Source: an uncultured Clostridium sp.
Lineage (GTDB): Bacteria > Bacillota > Clostridia > TANB77 > CAG-508
Length of the DNA: 20,405 bases
NCBI GenBank assembly: GCA_900554175.1
Contig: USGK01000027.1
Span: forward strand, 1 to 20,405
Direction of reading: 5' to 3'
Shown: one piece after another, positions 6,777 to 13,164 of the stretch
How the letters are laid out: every line of letters starts with the position of its first letter
Position numbering within the stretch: the stretch's first letter is position 1
Position numbers and translations under genes: made by a program
Notes under the pieces: generated by a model
Databases searched by the model: none
What the model was told of the DNA's origin: nothing
Seen by the model: only the letters and a program-made list of their open reading frames with translations

Positions 6777-6887
6777 TGATTTAAAGAAATTGGGTGGAAC
6801 TGAAACAGTGTGAACCACATTACAAAGTGGGTGTGTACGAAAGTATGCTAACGGGGAACGGAGAAATCCCAATCCCGTGCTAAGTTA

Positions 6888-6916
6888 TTGACTATTGTAA
6901 ACAATTGTGGTATAAT
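6888..6916 (+). promoter_or_regulatory. Intron-internal promoter for the endonuclease gene
   Basis: TTGACT (6888-6893), a spacer of exactly 17 bases and TATAAT (6911-6916) form a near-perfect vegetative promoter. The -35 box lies inside the 5' strand of intron helix P6. Transcription from about 6922 would leave AGGTGAT as ribosome site before GTG 6933. Confidence 0.7.
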
Positions 6917-6932
6917 CCAAAAGGTGATGAAA

Positions 6933-7475
6933 GTGGAAGAAATATGGAAAGATATAAAAGGATATGAAGGTTTATATCAAGTGAGTAATACAGGTAAAAT
7001 AAGAAGTTTAGACCATTATGCAAGTAATGGAATAAAAGATATCCTTTATAAAGGGAAAATATTATCTCCTGGAAATAATAGTAGAGGTTATTTATTTGTT
7101 GGATTATGTAAGAAAAATAAAGTTACTCATAAATATATACATAGAATTGTTGCTGAAACATTTTTAAATAATCAAAATAATAAAGCAACAGTAAATCATA
7201 TTGATGGAAATAAAAGTAATAACAATGTAAATAATTTGGAATGGGCAACATACAGTGAGAATGAGTTACATTGTGTAAGAGTATTAGGCAATAATAGACA
7301 AAAAGAATATTCGCCTAAAAAAGCTGTTTTACAATATGATTTAAAAGGGAATTTTATAAAAGAATATGAGTCTACAAGGGAAGCAACAAGGCAAACTGGA
7401 GCAAAAGCAATATGTGAAGTTTGCAAAGGTAAAAGAATGACTTCAGGAGGATTTATTTGGAGATATAAAAATTAG
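6933..7475 (+). CDS. HNH homing endonuclease of the group I intron, 180 aa
   Basis: The frame is open from TTG 6888, but that lies in the promoter and helix P6. I chose GTG 6933, eight bases after AAGG (6921-6924), which gives MEEIWKDIKGYEGLY, the usual start of these proteins. ATG 6927 is an alternative. Domains in order are NUMOD4 (EEIWKDIKGYEGLYQVSNTG), HNH_3 (HRIVAETFL, then VNHIDGNKSNNNVNNLEWAT) and NUMOD1 (LQYDLKGNFIKEYESTREA, FIWRYK). It cuts intronless copies of the minor capsid gene so that the intron is copied in. The stop codon (7473-7475) overlaps the 3' strand of P6 by two bases. Confidence 0.92.
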   Translation: MEEIWKDIKGYEGLYQVSNTGKIRSLDHYASNGIKDILYKGKILSPGNNSRGYLFVGLCKKNKVTHKYIHRIVAETFLNNQNNKATVNHIDGNKSNNNVNNLEWATYSENELHCVRVLGNNRQKEYSPKKAVLQYDLKGNFIKEYESTREATRQTGAKAICEVCKGKRMTSGGFIWRYKN

Positions 7476-7593
7476 TCAATAAAAAGTGTAGAGACTATTC
7501 CGAAAGGAAGTAGGGTAGAGATGTACTACTCGAAGCGCACTGGATATCTAAAAAAGATATTATGAGATAGTCCGATAATTATAGAAATTATAG

Positions 7594-8289
7594 CCAAGGT
7601 GTCATCATGGAATGAGTACATATTATGAAGGTATAAATGATGAGCCAAAAGAAGTAATGAAAGCAAAGCATAATCATAATGAAGAAGATAAATATACACA
7701 ATATTTACAGCAAAGGCAAAAACAATATGAAAGATTATCTATAGGTAGTTTGTTACCTGAAAATGTATTAAATTATGAAAATAAAGTCAATGAATTGCAA
7801 AATAAGATAGAAAGTAGTAAAATAAAACTATCAGATGAAGAGCAATATGCAATAAATCAATATATTAGTTCTGAAAGCTATAAAATAAATGAAATATTAA
7901 GAAATAATCTTAAGTTAGATAGTATTCAAGAAAATATAGTTAAGCATTTAGACAAAGCATTAAATAAATGTAAAAACTATAATGGGAATATAGTTAGAGT
8001 TTTAGATATAACAGACAATAAAAAATTAAAAGAATTTATTGAGATGAATAAGATTAATGAGCCAATAATGTTTAATGAATATTTATCTTTTTCAAATAAA
8101 TCTAATTATAATTCAAATGCTAATGTGGTAATATATACGGTATCAAGCAAAGCAAAAGATTTAAGAATTTTTAATCCAAATGAATCTGAGATAGTATATC
8201 CAAGAAATAGCAGATTTATTGTTGAAAATATAAAGAAAATAGATGATAAATATTATTTGTTATGGAGGGAAGTTAATGAAAAATCCTAG
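7594..8289 (+). CDS. Minor capsid protein with ADP-ribosyltransferase domain, exon 2 (residues 276-506)
   Basis: Read from the splice site, this exon begins PRCHHGMSTYYEG, which joins to GGLFH of exon 1 to restore the family motif FHP-C-HGMSTYYEG. ATG 7612 is only an internal Met. After a charged helical linker (residues about 290-360) comes a domain with the three marks of R-S-E class ADP-ribosyltransferases: SSESYKINEILR followed by Arg410 in NIVRVLD, the S-T-S-like SFS (440-442) in EYLSFSN, and E-x-E (Glu472, Glu474) in NESEIVYPRNSRFIV. All key residues are present, so it is probably active. Fusions of this kind are known in phage head proteins, and the domain probably modifies host proteins after injection. 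The end overlaps the next start by 14 bases. Confidence 0.87.
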   Translation, partial: PRCHHGMSTYYEGINDEPKEVMKAKHNHNEEDKYTQYLQQRQKQYERLSIGSLLPENVLNYENKVNELQNKIESSKIKLSDEEQYAINQYISSESYKINEILRNNLKLDSIQENIVKHLDKALNKCKNYNGNIVRVLDITDNKKLKEFIEMNKINEPIMFNEYLSFSNKSNYNSNANVVIYTVSSKAKDLRIFNPNESEIVYPRNSRFIVENIKKIDDKYYLLWREVNEKS

Positions 8290-8425
8290 ATGGATAAACG
8301 AAATACCTAAACCAATACCAATAAATGAAAAAGTTGAAATAACAGATGAAATGAAAAGAGAAGCAGAAGAATTTTCAAAAGCCGTTGAAAACGGAAAAAT
8401 TGATGAATGGTTTAATAAAAAATAA
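8276..8425 (+). CDS. Small charged protein, 49 aa
   Basis: ATG 8276 has GGAGGG about seven bases upstream. The gene starts inside the end of the minor capsid gene, so translation is coupled to it. The protein begins MKNPRWINEIPKPIPINEKV and has a helical acidic C-terminal half (ITDEMKREAEEFSKAVENG). No family is recognised. Position next to an ADP-ribosyltransferase could mean a partner or an inhibitor of it, but nothing in the sequence shows this. Confidence 0.65.
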   Translation: MKNPRWINEIPKPIPINEKVEITDEMKREAEEFSKAVENGKIDEWFNKK

Positions 8426-8438
8426 TTTTTTTATTTTA

Positions 8439-8482
8439 TTCGACAGATTTCGACAATATTCAGTATGATAAAGTGTTATACT
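8439..8482 (+). promoter_or_regulatory. Promoter with perfect tandem Spo0A-box-like sites
   Basis: TTCGACA (8439-8445), 3 bp, TTCGACA (8449-8455), 21 bp, then TATACT (8477-8482). Both boxes match the reverse of the 0A consensus TGTCGAA, and their 10-bp repeat places them on the same face of the helix. The geometry is the same as at 1776-1733 on the other strand. It drives the gene at 8516. Confidence 0.62.
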
Positions 8483-8515
8483 CTTTTTAGAATATAATAA
8501 AAGGAGGAATTTACT

Positions 8516-8719
8516 ATGGCAAAATCTATGCGTTGTCCTAAATGTAAAAGTACAAATATACAAGTATTAGGAGAAAGAAGAAAAGGTTTTTCAGTTGGAA
8601 AAGCAATAGGAGGAGGTCTACTTACAGGAGGAATAGGACTTCTTGCAGGGTTTGCTGGAAAAAAAGGAAAGTTTGAAGTATTTTGTCAAGAATGTGGATA
8701 CAGATGGAAGGTTAAATAA
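8516..8719 (+). CDS. Zinc-ribbon protein with a glycine-rich hydrophobic insert, 67 aa
   Basis: ATG 8516 follows a strong AAGGAGGA site. Two metal-binding pairs, CPKC (residues 7-10) and CQEC (57-60), flank a stretch (about 29-48) rich in Gly, Leu, Ile and Ala that could insert into a membrane or form a tight hairpin. I know the pattern from many small phage and bacterial proteins of unknown role. The gene has its own promoter and its own terminator within the structural operon, the mark of a moron (an added cargo gene). Expression may occur in the lysogen, possibly at sporulation if the Spo0A-like boxes work. Confidence 0.75.
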   Translation: MAKSMRCPKCKSTNIQVLGERRKGFSVGKAIGGGLLTGGIGLLAGFAGKKGKFEVFCQECGYRWKVK

Positions 8720-8724
8720 AATTT

Positions 8725-8754
8725 AAGCACTTACAGAAATGTAGGTGTTTTTTT
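8725..8754 (+). terminator. Intrinsic terminator after the zinc-ribbon gene
   Basis: CACTTACA (8728-8735) pairs with TGTAGGTG (8740-8747) around a GAAA loop, extended by A/G-T pairs at the base, and is followed by a run of seven T (8748-8754). Confidence 0.85.
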
Positions 8755-8758
8755 ATAT

Positions 8759-8832
8759 ACAAGTTTAGTGTAATGGTAGCACAACGGTCTCCAAAACTGT
8801 TTGTAGTGGTTCGAATCCATTAACTTGTGCCA
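8759..8832 (+). tRNA. tRNA-Trp (anticodon CCA)
   Basis: The acceptor stem ACAAGTT (8759-8765) pairs with AACTTGT (8822-8828), followed by G8829 and an encoded CCA (8830-8832). The D arm is GTGT/GCAC. The anticodon arm ACGGT, loop CTCCAAA, ACTGT gives CCA, reading TGG. The T arm has loop TTCGAAT. It lies between two terminators, separate from the tRNA pair at 735-905. Confidence 0.92.
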
Positions 8833-8843
8833 TTTTTAGAATT

Positions 8844-8868
8844 AGAGCTTTAAATAGGCTCTTTTTTT
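8844..8868 (+). terminator. Intrinsic terminator after tRNA-Trp
   Basis: AGAGC (8844-8848) pairs with GCTCT (8858-8862), followed by a T run to 8868. The stem is short but the T run is strong. Confidence 0.7.
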
Positions 8869-8916
8869 ATTGCAAAAAATTATGGTCGACGGACCTTAAA
8901 CGGGGGAGGTTCCAAT

Positions 8917-9516
8917 ATGGAAGACGAAAAAAAAGAAAATGTAGATACTCAAACTACAACAGATAATGCTCAAAAAGAGCAAAAACCTGAAAACAAAAAT
9001 GAGGGGGAGAAAGCTAAAAAACAAGTAGCCCAAAAAGGTGATGATGGTTCAATAGTTTTCAAAAATCAAGATGAGTTAGATGGATTTATCAGAAGAATGT
9101 ATGCCAAAGGTGCTGAAAAAGCAGAACAAGGCGAAACTTCTAAACAAGTTCAAGATACTCAAAACAAGCAAGAAGACAAAGGGCAAGAAGAACAAAAAGA
9201 GACTGCTCAAACAGACTATACTGACAAAATAGCACTTGTTATGGCCAAAGCTGGTGTTGATGTTAAGAAAGTTGAAAGAGCAGCAAGATTAGTTGATATG
9301 TCAAAAGTTCTAGAAAACGGTGTATTAGATGCAAAAAAACTAGAAGATGAAATCAACGCAGTAATTTCTGAATTTCCTGAGTTAAAAATAGCTAAGGAAG
9401 AAGAAAAAGAAGAAAAAGGATTTAAATTCGGAGCAACACAAAGTAACTCTGACGAAAATCAAAAAAACAAAAAGCCTGTAGCCACAAAAAGATGGAACAG
9501 GTTTAATTCATTTTAG
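8917..9516 (+). CDS. Capsid scaffolding protein, 199 aa
   Basis: ATG 8917 follows GGGGGAGG. The protein is very rich in Glu, Lys and Gln, with a low-complexity first 100 residues, a helical middle (TDYTDKIALVMAKAGVDVKK, then VDMSKVLENGVLDAKKLEDE) and a basic C-terminus KRWNRFNSF. This make-up and the place directly before the major capsid gene are typical of scaffolds that template the procapsid and then leave or are degraded. GC and codon use match the neighbours. No protease domain is seen. Confidence 0.82.
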   Translation: MEDEKKENVDTQTTTDNAQKEQKPENKNEGEKAKKQVAQKGDDGSIVFKNQDELDGFIRRMYAKGAEKAEQGETSKQVQDTQNKQEDKGQEEQKETAQTDYTDKIALVMAKAGVDVKKVERAARLVDMSKVLENGVLDAKKLEDEINAVISEFPELKIAKEEEKEEKGFKFGATQSNSDENQKNKKPVATKRWNRFNSF

Positions 9517-9529
9517 GAGGTAATTAATT

Positions 9530-10501
9530 ATGGCATTAAATTATGCAGAGGTATGGTCTCCAGACCTATTAGAAATTATGGAGCAAGAATCTTTAACTTC
9601 ACCATTCGTAACTACAGCAGTTAAATGGTTAAGTGCAAAAACATTTCATTTTACACAAATGAGTACAAGTGGTTATAAATCACATAGTAGATTAGGCGGA
9701 TGGAACAAAGGAACATTTGCGCAAACAGATGTACCTTTCACATTAACACATGATAGAGATATATCATTCTTAGTAGATAAAATAGATGTAGATGAAACAA
9801 ATGAAACAGCATCTATTAAAAATATTTCAGAAGTATTTCACAAAACTCAACAAATACCGGAGATGGATGCATATTTCTATTCTAAAGTTGCTACAGAAGC
9901 ACAAAAATTAAATGGATATCATAGTTCAACAGCATTATCTTCATATACAAAAGAAAATGTATATGGAAAACTAAAAGCAATGTTAAGTGCTGGAAAACTA
10001 AGAAGATATGTAGCAAAAGGTGCATTAATTGCATATGTAAATTCTACAATTATGGATTTATTAGAACAGTCTACAGACTTTACAAGAAAAATAGAAATGA
10101 CACAAATTGCAGAAGGTGGAATTGGTATAGAAACAAGAATTACAGATATTGATGGTGTAACATTAATAGAAGTAATTGATGACGAAAGATTTTATGATAA
10201 ATTTGATTTTACAGATGGATTTGTACCAATTAAAAAGGTAACGGCAGATCCAAGTAAAAATATAGAAGCTGTAATAGGTTCTCATAAGATTAACGTACTA
10301 ATAGCATCTCCATTAACTGTAAAAACAGTTCCAAAGATTGCAAGTATTTACTACTTTAATCCAGGACAACACACAGAAGGGGATGGATACTTATATCAAG
10401 ATAGAAGTTTATCTGATACATTTGTATTCCCAAACGGAAAAGATAATAAAATTGATAGTATATATGTTGATGTAGACACAACTGAATATGCTGGAGAATA
10501 G
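9530..10501 (+). CDS. Major capsid protein, 323 aa
   Basis: ATG 9530 follows TTAGGAGG. Position after the scaffold, length and content fit a major capsid protein, probably of the HK97 fold. The N-terminus (MALNYAEVWSPDLLEIMEQ), the GYKSHSRLGGWNKGTFAQTD segment (about residues 48-67) and DRDISFLVDKIDVDETNET (residues about 76-94) resemble capsid proteins of Firmicutes siphophages with the same gene order. It forms the icosahedral shell. It is followed by a GGAGG site and a short coiled-coil gene nine bases later, and a strong hairpin inside that gene may protect its mRNA. Confidence 0.87.
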   Translation: MALNYAEVWSPDLLEIMEQESLTSPFVTTAVKWLSAKTFHFTQMSTSGYKSHSRLGGWNKGTFAQTDVPFTLTHDRDISFLVDKIDVDETNETASIKNISEVFHKTQQIPEMDAYFYSKVATEAQKLNGYHSSTALSSYTKENVYGKLKAMLSAGKLRRYVAKGALIAYVNSTIMDLLEQSTDFTRKIEMTQIAEGGIGIETRITDIDGVTLIEVIDDERFYDKFDFTDGFVPIKKVTADPSKNIEAVIGSHKINVLIASPLTVKTVPKIASIYYFNPGQHTEGDGYLYQDRSLSDTFVFPNGKDNKIDSIYVDVDTTEYAGE

Positions 10502-10510
10502 GAGGTTACT

Positions 10511-10780
10511 ATGTCTAAAATAAGAGTAGTAAAAGATAATGTATTATTATCTATTGATGAAGAAGAATTAACACAATATGAAGCAAGAGGATATTCAAGA
10601 TTAGGAGCTACTAAAAAAGTAGCTCCTAAAGATCTTGAAAAGGAATTAAAGAAAATAAAAGAAGTTAACAAAGAGTTAACAGCAAAAATAACACAAGTTG
10701 AAGAAGAAAAGTCAGAACAAGCAAAAGTTAATGAAGAATTAACAGCAAAAATTGCTGAATTAGAAAAGAAAGTAAAATAA
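10511..10780 (+). CDS. Coiled-coil protein next to the capsid gene, 89 aa
   Basis: ATG 10511 follows AGGAGG. The first 35 residues (MSKIRVVKDNVLLSIDEEEL, YEARGYSRLG) look like a small domain. Residues 40-89 are a heptad-rich coiled coil with an internal repeat, NKELTAKI (53-60) and NEELTAKI (74-81), spaced 21 residues, exactly three heptads. Similar short genes follow capsid genes in related phages. Role unknown; a head decoration or connector part is possible. The DNA that encodes residues 31-40 forms a perfect 12-bp hairpin. Confidence 0.72.
   Translation: MSKIRVVKDNVLLSIDEEELTQYEARGYSRLGATKKVAPKDLEKELKKIKEVNKELTAKITQVEEEKSEQAKVNEELTAKIAELEKKVK
10601..10629 (+). repeat. Perfect 12-bp hairpin inside a gene
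   Basis: TTAGGAGCTACT (10601-10612) and AGTAGCTCCTAA (10618-10629) form an uninterrupted stem with a loop of five A. No T run follows, so it is not a normal terminator. It lies about 100 bases after the capsid gene. Confidence 0.7.
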
Positions 10781-10792
10781 GAGGTGTTGCAC

Positions 10793-11167
10793 ATGATAAC
10801 AGTTTATGCAACAAAAGATGACTATTCTAAATATGGATCTAATGTTTTAGAAGATGAAGAAATAAGAAAATATTTAGAATTAGCATCAATAGATATAAAC
10901 AAAGCTACATTAACAAGAATTGAAAAAAGAGGCTTTAATAATCTAACAACACAACAGAGAGATTTAATAATCAAGGCTACATGTTTACAAGCAGAATATA
11001 TAAAAGAGGAAGATGTATATGATGATAATAATATATCTAGCTATTCTATAGGAGGAAATTTAACAATAAATAAAAAAGAATCTCAAGATATAGCAGATAA
11101 ATTAAATATATCAAAAATAGCTTTCTTTTATTTAAAACGAACAGGATTAACTCCTAGGATACTATGA
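10793..11167 (+). CDS. Head-tail connector protein (gp6/gp15-like), 124 aa
   Basis: I chose ATG 10793, six bases after GAGGTG. A GTG at 10784 overlaps that site and is less likely. The protein is mostly helical (DDYSKYGSNVLEDEEIRKYL, LTTQQRDLIIKATCLQAEYI), as in the adaptor ring proteins of the HK97 gp6 and SPP1 gp15 type that sit under the portal. The C-terminus GLTPRIL is common in this family. Its stop TGA overlaps the next ATG (ATGA), which shows coupling to the stopper gene. Confidence 0.78.
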   Translation: MITVYATKDDYSKYGSNVLEDEEIRKYLELASIDINKATLTRIEKRGFNNLTTQQRDLIIKATCLQAEYIKEEDVYDDNNISSYSIGGNLTINKKESQDIADKLNISKIAFFYLKRTGLTPRIL

Positions 11168-11604
11168 TTAAAAAACTAAATCCAAAACATTTAAAAAGAT
11201 TATTAAATAATGAATGTGATGTTATTATATATAGAGAGGGCTTATCAGAAGATGGTGAACCTCTTGAAGCTTTAATTTTTAAAAATCGAAGATGTAGATT
11301 TGTTGAAGAAACAAAAGTTTTAATTGATTCTGACGGTAGAAAGATAGAATTGGTGGGAAAGATAATTTTACTTGGAGACGCATCTTTAATTGAAGAAAGA
11401 AAATATACAGTTAAGGAACTGAACTTAATGAGTCTAATAGAATTAAATTCGCAAAAAGTAAAATTAAAAACAAAGAAACAAAAAGTAAAAAAAATTTCGG
11501 GTGGACAAGTATCTGTAAATGACTGTACATATGAAATATATCGAGCAAGTAAACCAAGAAATCCGGACGGAACTGTATATATGACAGTATTGGAGTTGAT
11601 GTAA
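11164..11604 (+). CDS. Head closure (stopper) protein, 146 aa
   Basis: The start overlaps the previous stop by four bases. The protein begins MIKKLNPKHLKRLLNNECDV, has a beta-rich middle (IFKNRRCRFVEE, RKIELVGKIILLGD) and ends with KPRNPDGTVYMTVLELM. The order adaptor, stopper, tail-completion, tail terminator is conserved in siphophages, and this pattern fits the SPP1 gp16-like stopper that closes the filled head. A lysine-rich linker (KLKTKKQKVKK) lies near residue 100. The assignment rests mainly on gene order. Confidence 0.65.
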   Translation: MIKKLNPKHLKRLLNNECDVIIYREGLSEDGEPLEALIFKNRRCRFVEETKVLIDSDGRKIELVGKIILLGDASLIEERKYTVKELNLMSLIELNSQKVKLKTKKQKVKKISGGQVSVNDCTYEIYRASKPRNPDGTVYMTVLELM

Positions 11605-11605
11605 T

Positions 11606-11968
11606 ATGAAAATAACATATAATACAAAAAATATAAATGAATTATTAGAAAATGCAAGATTAGCATTGATAGATACGGCAGAAGCGGTAAAAACAGATTT
11701 GATTCAAAGTCAAACAATGCCATTTGATACTGGTACAATGCAAAATGATAGTACTTTTGTAGATGATAAAAAAGTCATTAAAGGTATTGCTAAAATAGTA
11801 GTTGATACTGTTTATTCAAGAAAAGTATATTTTGATCCTGAAATACATATTAAACAAGGCAAAAATCCTAATGCAAAACAGTATTATTTTGATGATTATA
11901 CGGTTGGAAGTAAAAAGGATTTACCTATAAAGTATTTCAAACAATTTATTCAGAGGAGAATGAAATAA
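11606..11968 (+). CDS. Minor capsid / tail-completion protein (HK97 gp10-like position), 120 aa
   Basis: ATG 11606 lies one base after the previous stop. The motif MPFDTGTMQNDSTFVD, followed by YSRKVYFDPEIHIKQGKNPNAKQYYFDDY, is what I know from the phage minor capsid proteins found between stopper and tail terminator in Firmicutes phages. These join head and tail. It has no catalytic motif. The stop overlaps the next start (ATAATG). Confidence 0.75.
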   Translation: MKITYNTKNINELLENARLALIDTAEAVKTDLIQSQTMPFDTGTMQNDSTFVDDKKVIKGIAKIVVDTVYSRKVYFDPEIHIKQGKNPNAKQYYFDDYTVGSKKDLPIKYFKQFIQRRMK

Positions 11969-12372
11969 TGATAACTAAAATAAGTACAGTAAAAATAAAA
12001 GATTATTTAAAAAATATTATTACAGAGTGTCCAAAATGGTATATAGGACAAATGGATGAAAATCAAGAAAAAGCTATTGCTCTGTATGCTAATCGTAGAC
12101 AATTAGAAGATAATTCTAAATATAAAAAATTAAAAACATATGGAATATTACCAATTACATTACTGTTAAGATGGACGAAAAATTATAATACGGCCGAAAC
12201 AATGGCAAATAAGATTTATGAACTACTAGACTGTAGTTCTTTTTTTATTGATGATTATAATTGCTCAATTGAGTGTTTATATAACGGACCTATTGATTTA
12301 GGTACAGACGAAAAAAATATTTACAAGTTTTCAATAGAATTAAATTTATTATATAGAAAGGGTGAAAAATAA
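11968..12372 (+). CDS. Tail terminator protein (Minor_capsid_3-like), 134 aa
   Basis: The start overlaps the previous stop. The pattern KWYIGQMDENQEKAIALYAN, then YGILPITLLLRWTKNYNTAE and the C-terminal IELNLLYRKG fits the family often named minor capsid protein 3, whose members act as tail terminators that cap the tail tube and join it to the head. Gene order (just before the tail tube) supports this. Its last base is shared with the tail tube start. Confidence 0.8.
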   Translation: MITKISTVKIKDYLKNIITECPKWYIGQMDENQEKAIALYANRRQLEDNSKYKKLKTYGILPITLLLRWTKNYNTAETMANKIYELLDCSSFFIDDYNCSIECLYNGPIDLGTDEKNIYKFSIELNLLYRKGEK

Positions 12373-12812
12373 TGGCAACTAAAACAGGAGTATATCCAGT
12401 ATATGAAAACCAATTTCAAGTTGGTGCTAGTAAAGATTCATTAACAGATATAGCAGACATGGAAAGTTTCTCAGTCAAATTAGATAATGGAGTAGAAGAA
12501 TGGAATCCATTAGACCAAAAAGGCTGGGTTAGACGATTAATGACTTCTAAATCTGTTACCATATCAATATCAGGCAAAAGAAATTTTGGAGATACTGGAA
12601 ATGATTATGTAGCAGGACTTGCATTAAAAAATGGAAGAGAAGTTGAAGGGTGTTTACAATGGACATTTCCAAATGGTGCAAAATTAGTATTTGAAAATGC
12701 AATATTTAACATAACAAACTGGGGAGCAGGAAAATCAACAGAAGTTATTCCGTTAGAATTTGATGTGATGTCAAATGGAAAACCAACATACACAGAAGCA
12801 ACAGGAGAGTAG
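12372..12812 (+). CDS. Major tail (tube) protein, 146 aa
   Basis: ATG 12372 follows AAAGGGTGAA and overlaps the previous stop. The protein is beta-rich, with MESFSVKLDNGVEEWNPLD, then KSVTISISGKRNFGDTGNDY and IPLEFDVMSNGKP, the pattern of tail tube proteins in siphophages and PBSX-like elements. It polymerises around the tape measure. A 9-bp stem terminator-like hairpin directly after the stop fits the need for more copies of this protein than of the downstream ones. Confidence 0.87.
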   Translation: MATKTGVYPVYENQFQVGASKDSLTDIADMESFSVKLDNGVEEWNPLDQKGWVRRLMTSKSVTISISGKRNFGDTGNDYVAGLALKNGREVEGCLQWTFPNGAKLVFENAIFNITNWGAGKSTEVIPLEFDVMSNGKPTYTEATGE

Positions 12813-12838
12813 GGATAACCCTACTCTTTAATTTTATA
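12806..12838 (+). terminator. Hairpin after the tail tube gene, probable partial terminator
   Basis: AGAGTAGGG (12806-12814) pairs perfectly with CCCTACTCT (12819-12827) with a loop of four, followed by TTAATTTTATATT. The T run is broken, so partial read-through to the tail genes is likely. The left arm overlaps the stop codon of the tail tube gene. Confidence 0.7.
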
Positions 12839-12855
12839 TTTAGGAGGAATTTAAA

Positions 12856-13164
12856 ATGGCAAATATAGATATTAGTTCAAAATTAAGTCATGAACCACAA
12901 ACAATAACAATAGCAGAAGGTAAAACATATGAAGTAGACTGTGGAGCAGAAACAATGCTAAAAGCACAAGATCTATTTAAGAAAGATGATAGTTTAGATG
13001 GATTATTTAAAGCAATAGAATTATTACTAGGAAAAGAAGCCTTAGAAGAAATAAAAGAAATGAAAGTAAAAGTTACAGATTTAAAAGTTATTATTATAGC
13101 AATAATGGCACAAGTAAATGAAATACCTTATGAGGAAATGGAAAAACGATTTCAAGACAAGTAA
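12856..13164 (+). CDS. Tail assembly chaperone (gpG-like), 102 aa
   Basis: ATG 12856 follows a strong TAGGAGGAA site. The protein (SKLSHEPQTITIAEGKTYEV, then DCGAETMLKAQDLFKK and IELLLGKEALEEIKEMK) has the look of the first tail assembly chaperone in Firmicutes siphophages, which coats the tape measure before the tail tube forms. The next frame encodes the second chaperone, overlapping by up to 47 bases, as in the gpG/gpGT system, where the second is made by a frame shift from the first. A shift from AAG TAA T near 13159-13165 would fuse them, but no classic slippery site is seen. Confidence 0.8.
   Translation: MANIDISSKLSHEPQTITIAEGKTYEVDCGAETMLKAQDLFKKDDSLDGLFKAIELLLGKEALEEIKEMKVKVTDLKVIIIAIMAQVNEIPYEEMEKRFQDK

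Larger units (their letters stand above)
6777..7593 (+). ncRNA. Group I self-splicing intron with endonuclease gene in P6
   Basis: Splice sites are fixed by pairing. P1: exon GTTCCAT (6770-6776) pairs with intron GTGGAAC (6794-6800), with the required U-G at the 5' site. P10: the next four intron bases upstream, TTGG (6790-6793), pair with the first exon-2 bases CCAA (7594-7597). The intron ends with G7593. The core shows P7 as GACTAT (7493-7498) with ATAGTC (7567-7572), a TTCC-GAAA-GGAA hairpin (7498-7509), a second hairpin at about 7509-7530, and P8 (7544-7560). P6 is TTATTGACT (6885-6893) with AGTCAATAA (7474-7482), with the endonuclease gene in its loop. Without it the core is about 237 bases. 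Extra hairpins after P7 suggest subgroup IA. Confidence 0.93.

Noticed and set aside
6777..6779. TGA as the real end of the minor capsid gene, or as a recoded Trp codon
   Set aside because: Group I intron pairings place this TGA as the first three intron bases, and the protein family continues after splicing. No other gene here needs TGA to be read as Trp.
7612..8289. A separate gene starting at ATG 7612
   Set aside because: The ATG is an internal codon of exon 2. The conserved PRCHHG just upstream belongs to the same protein and joins to exon 1.
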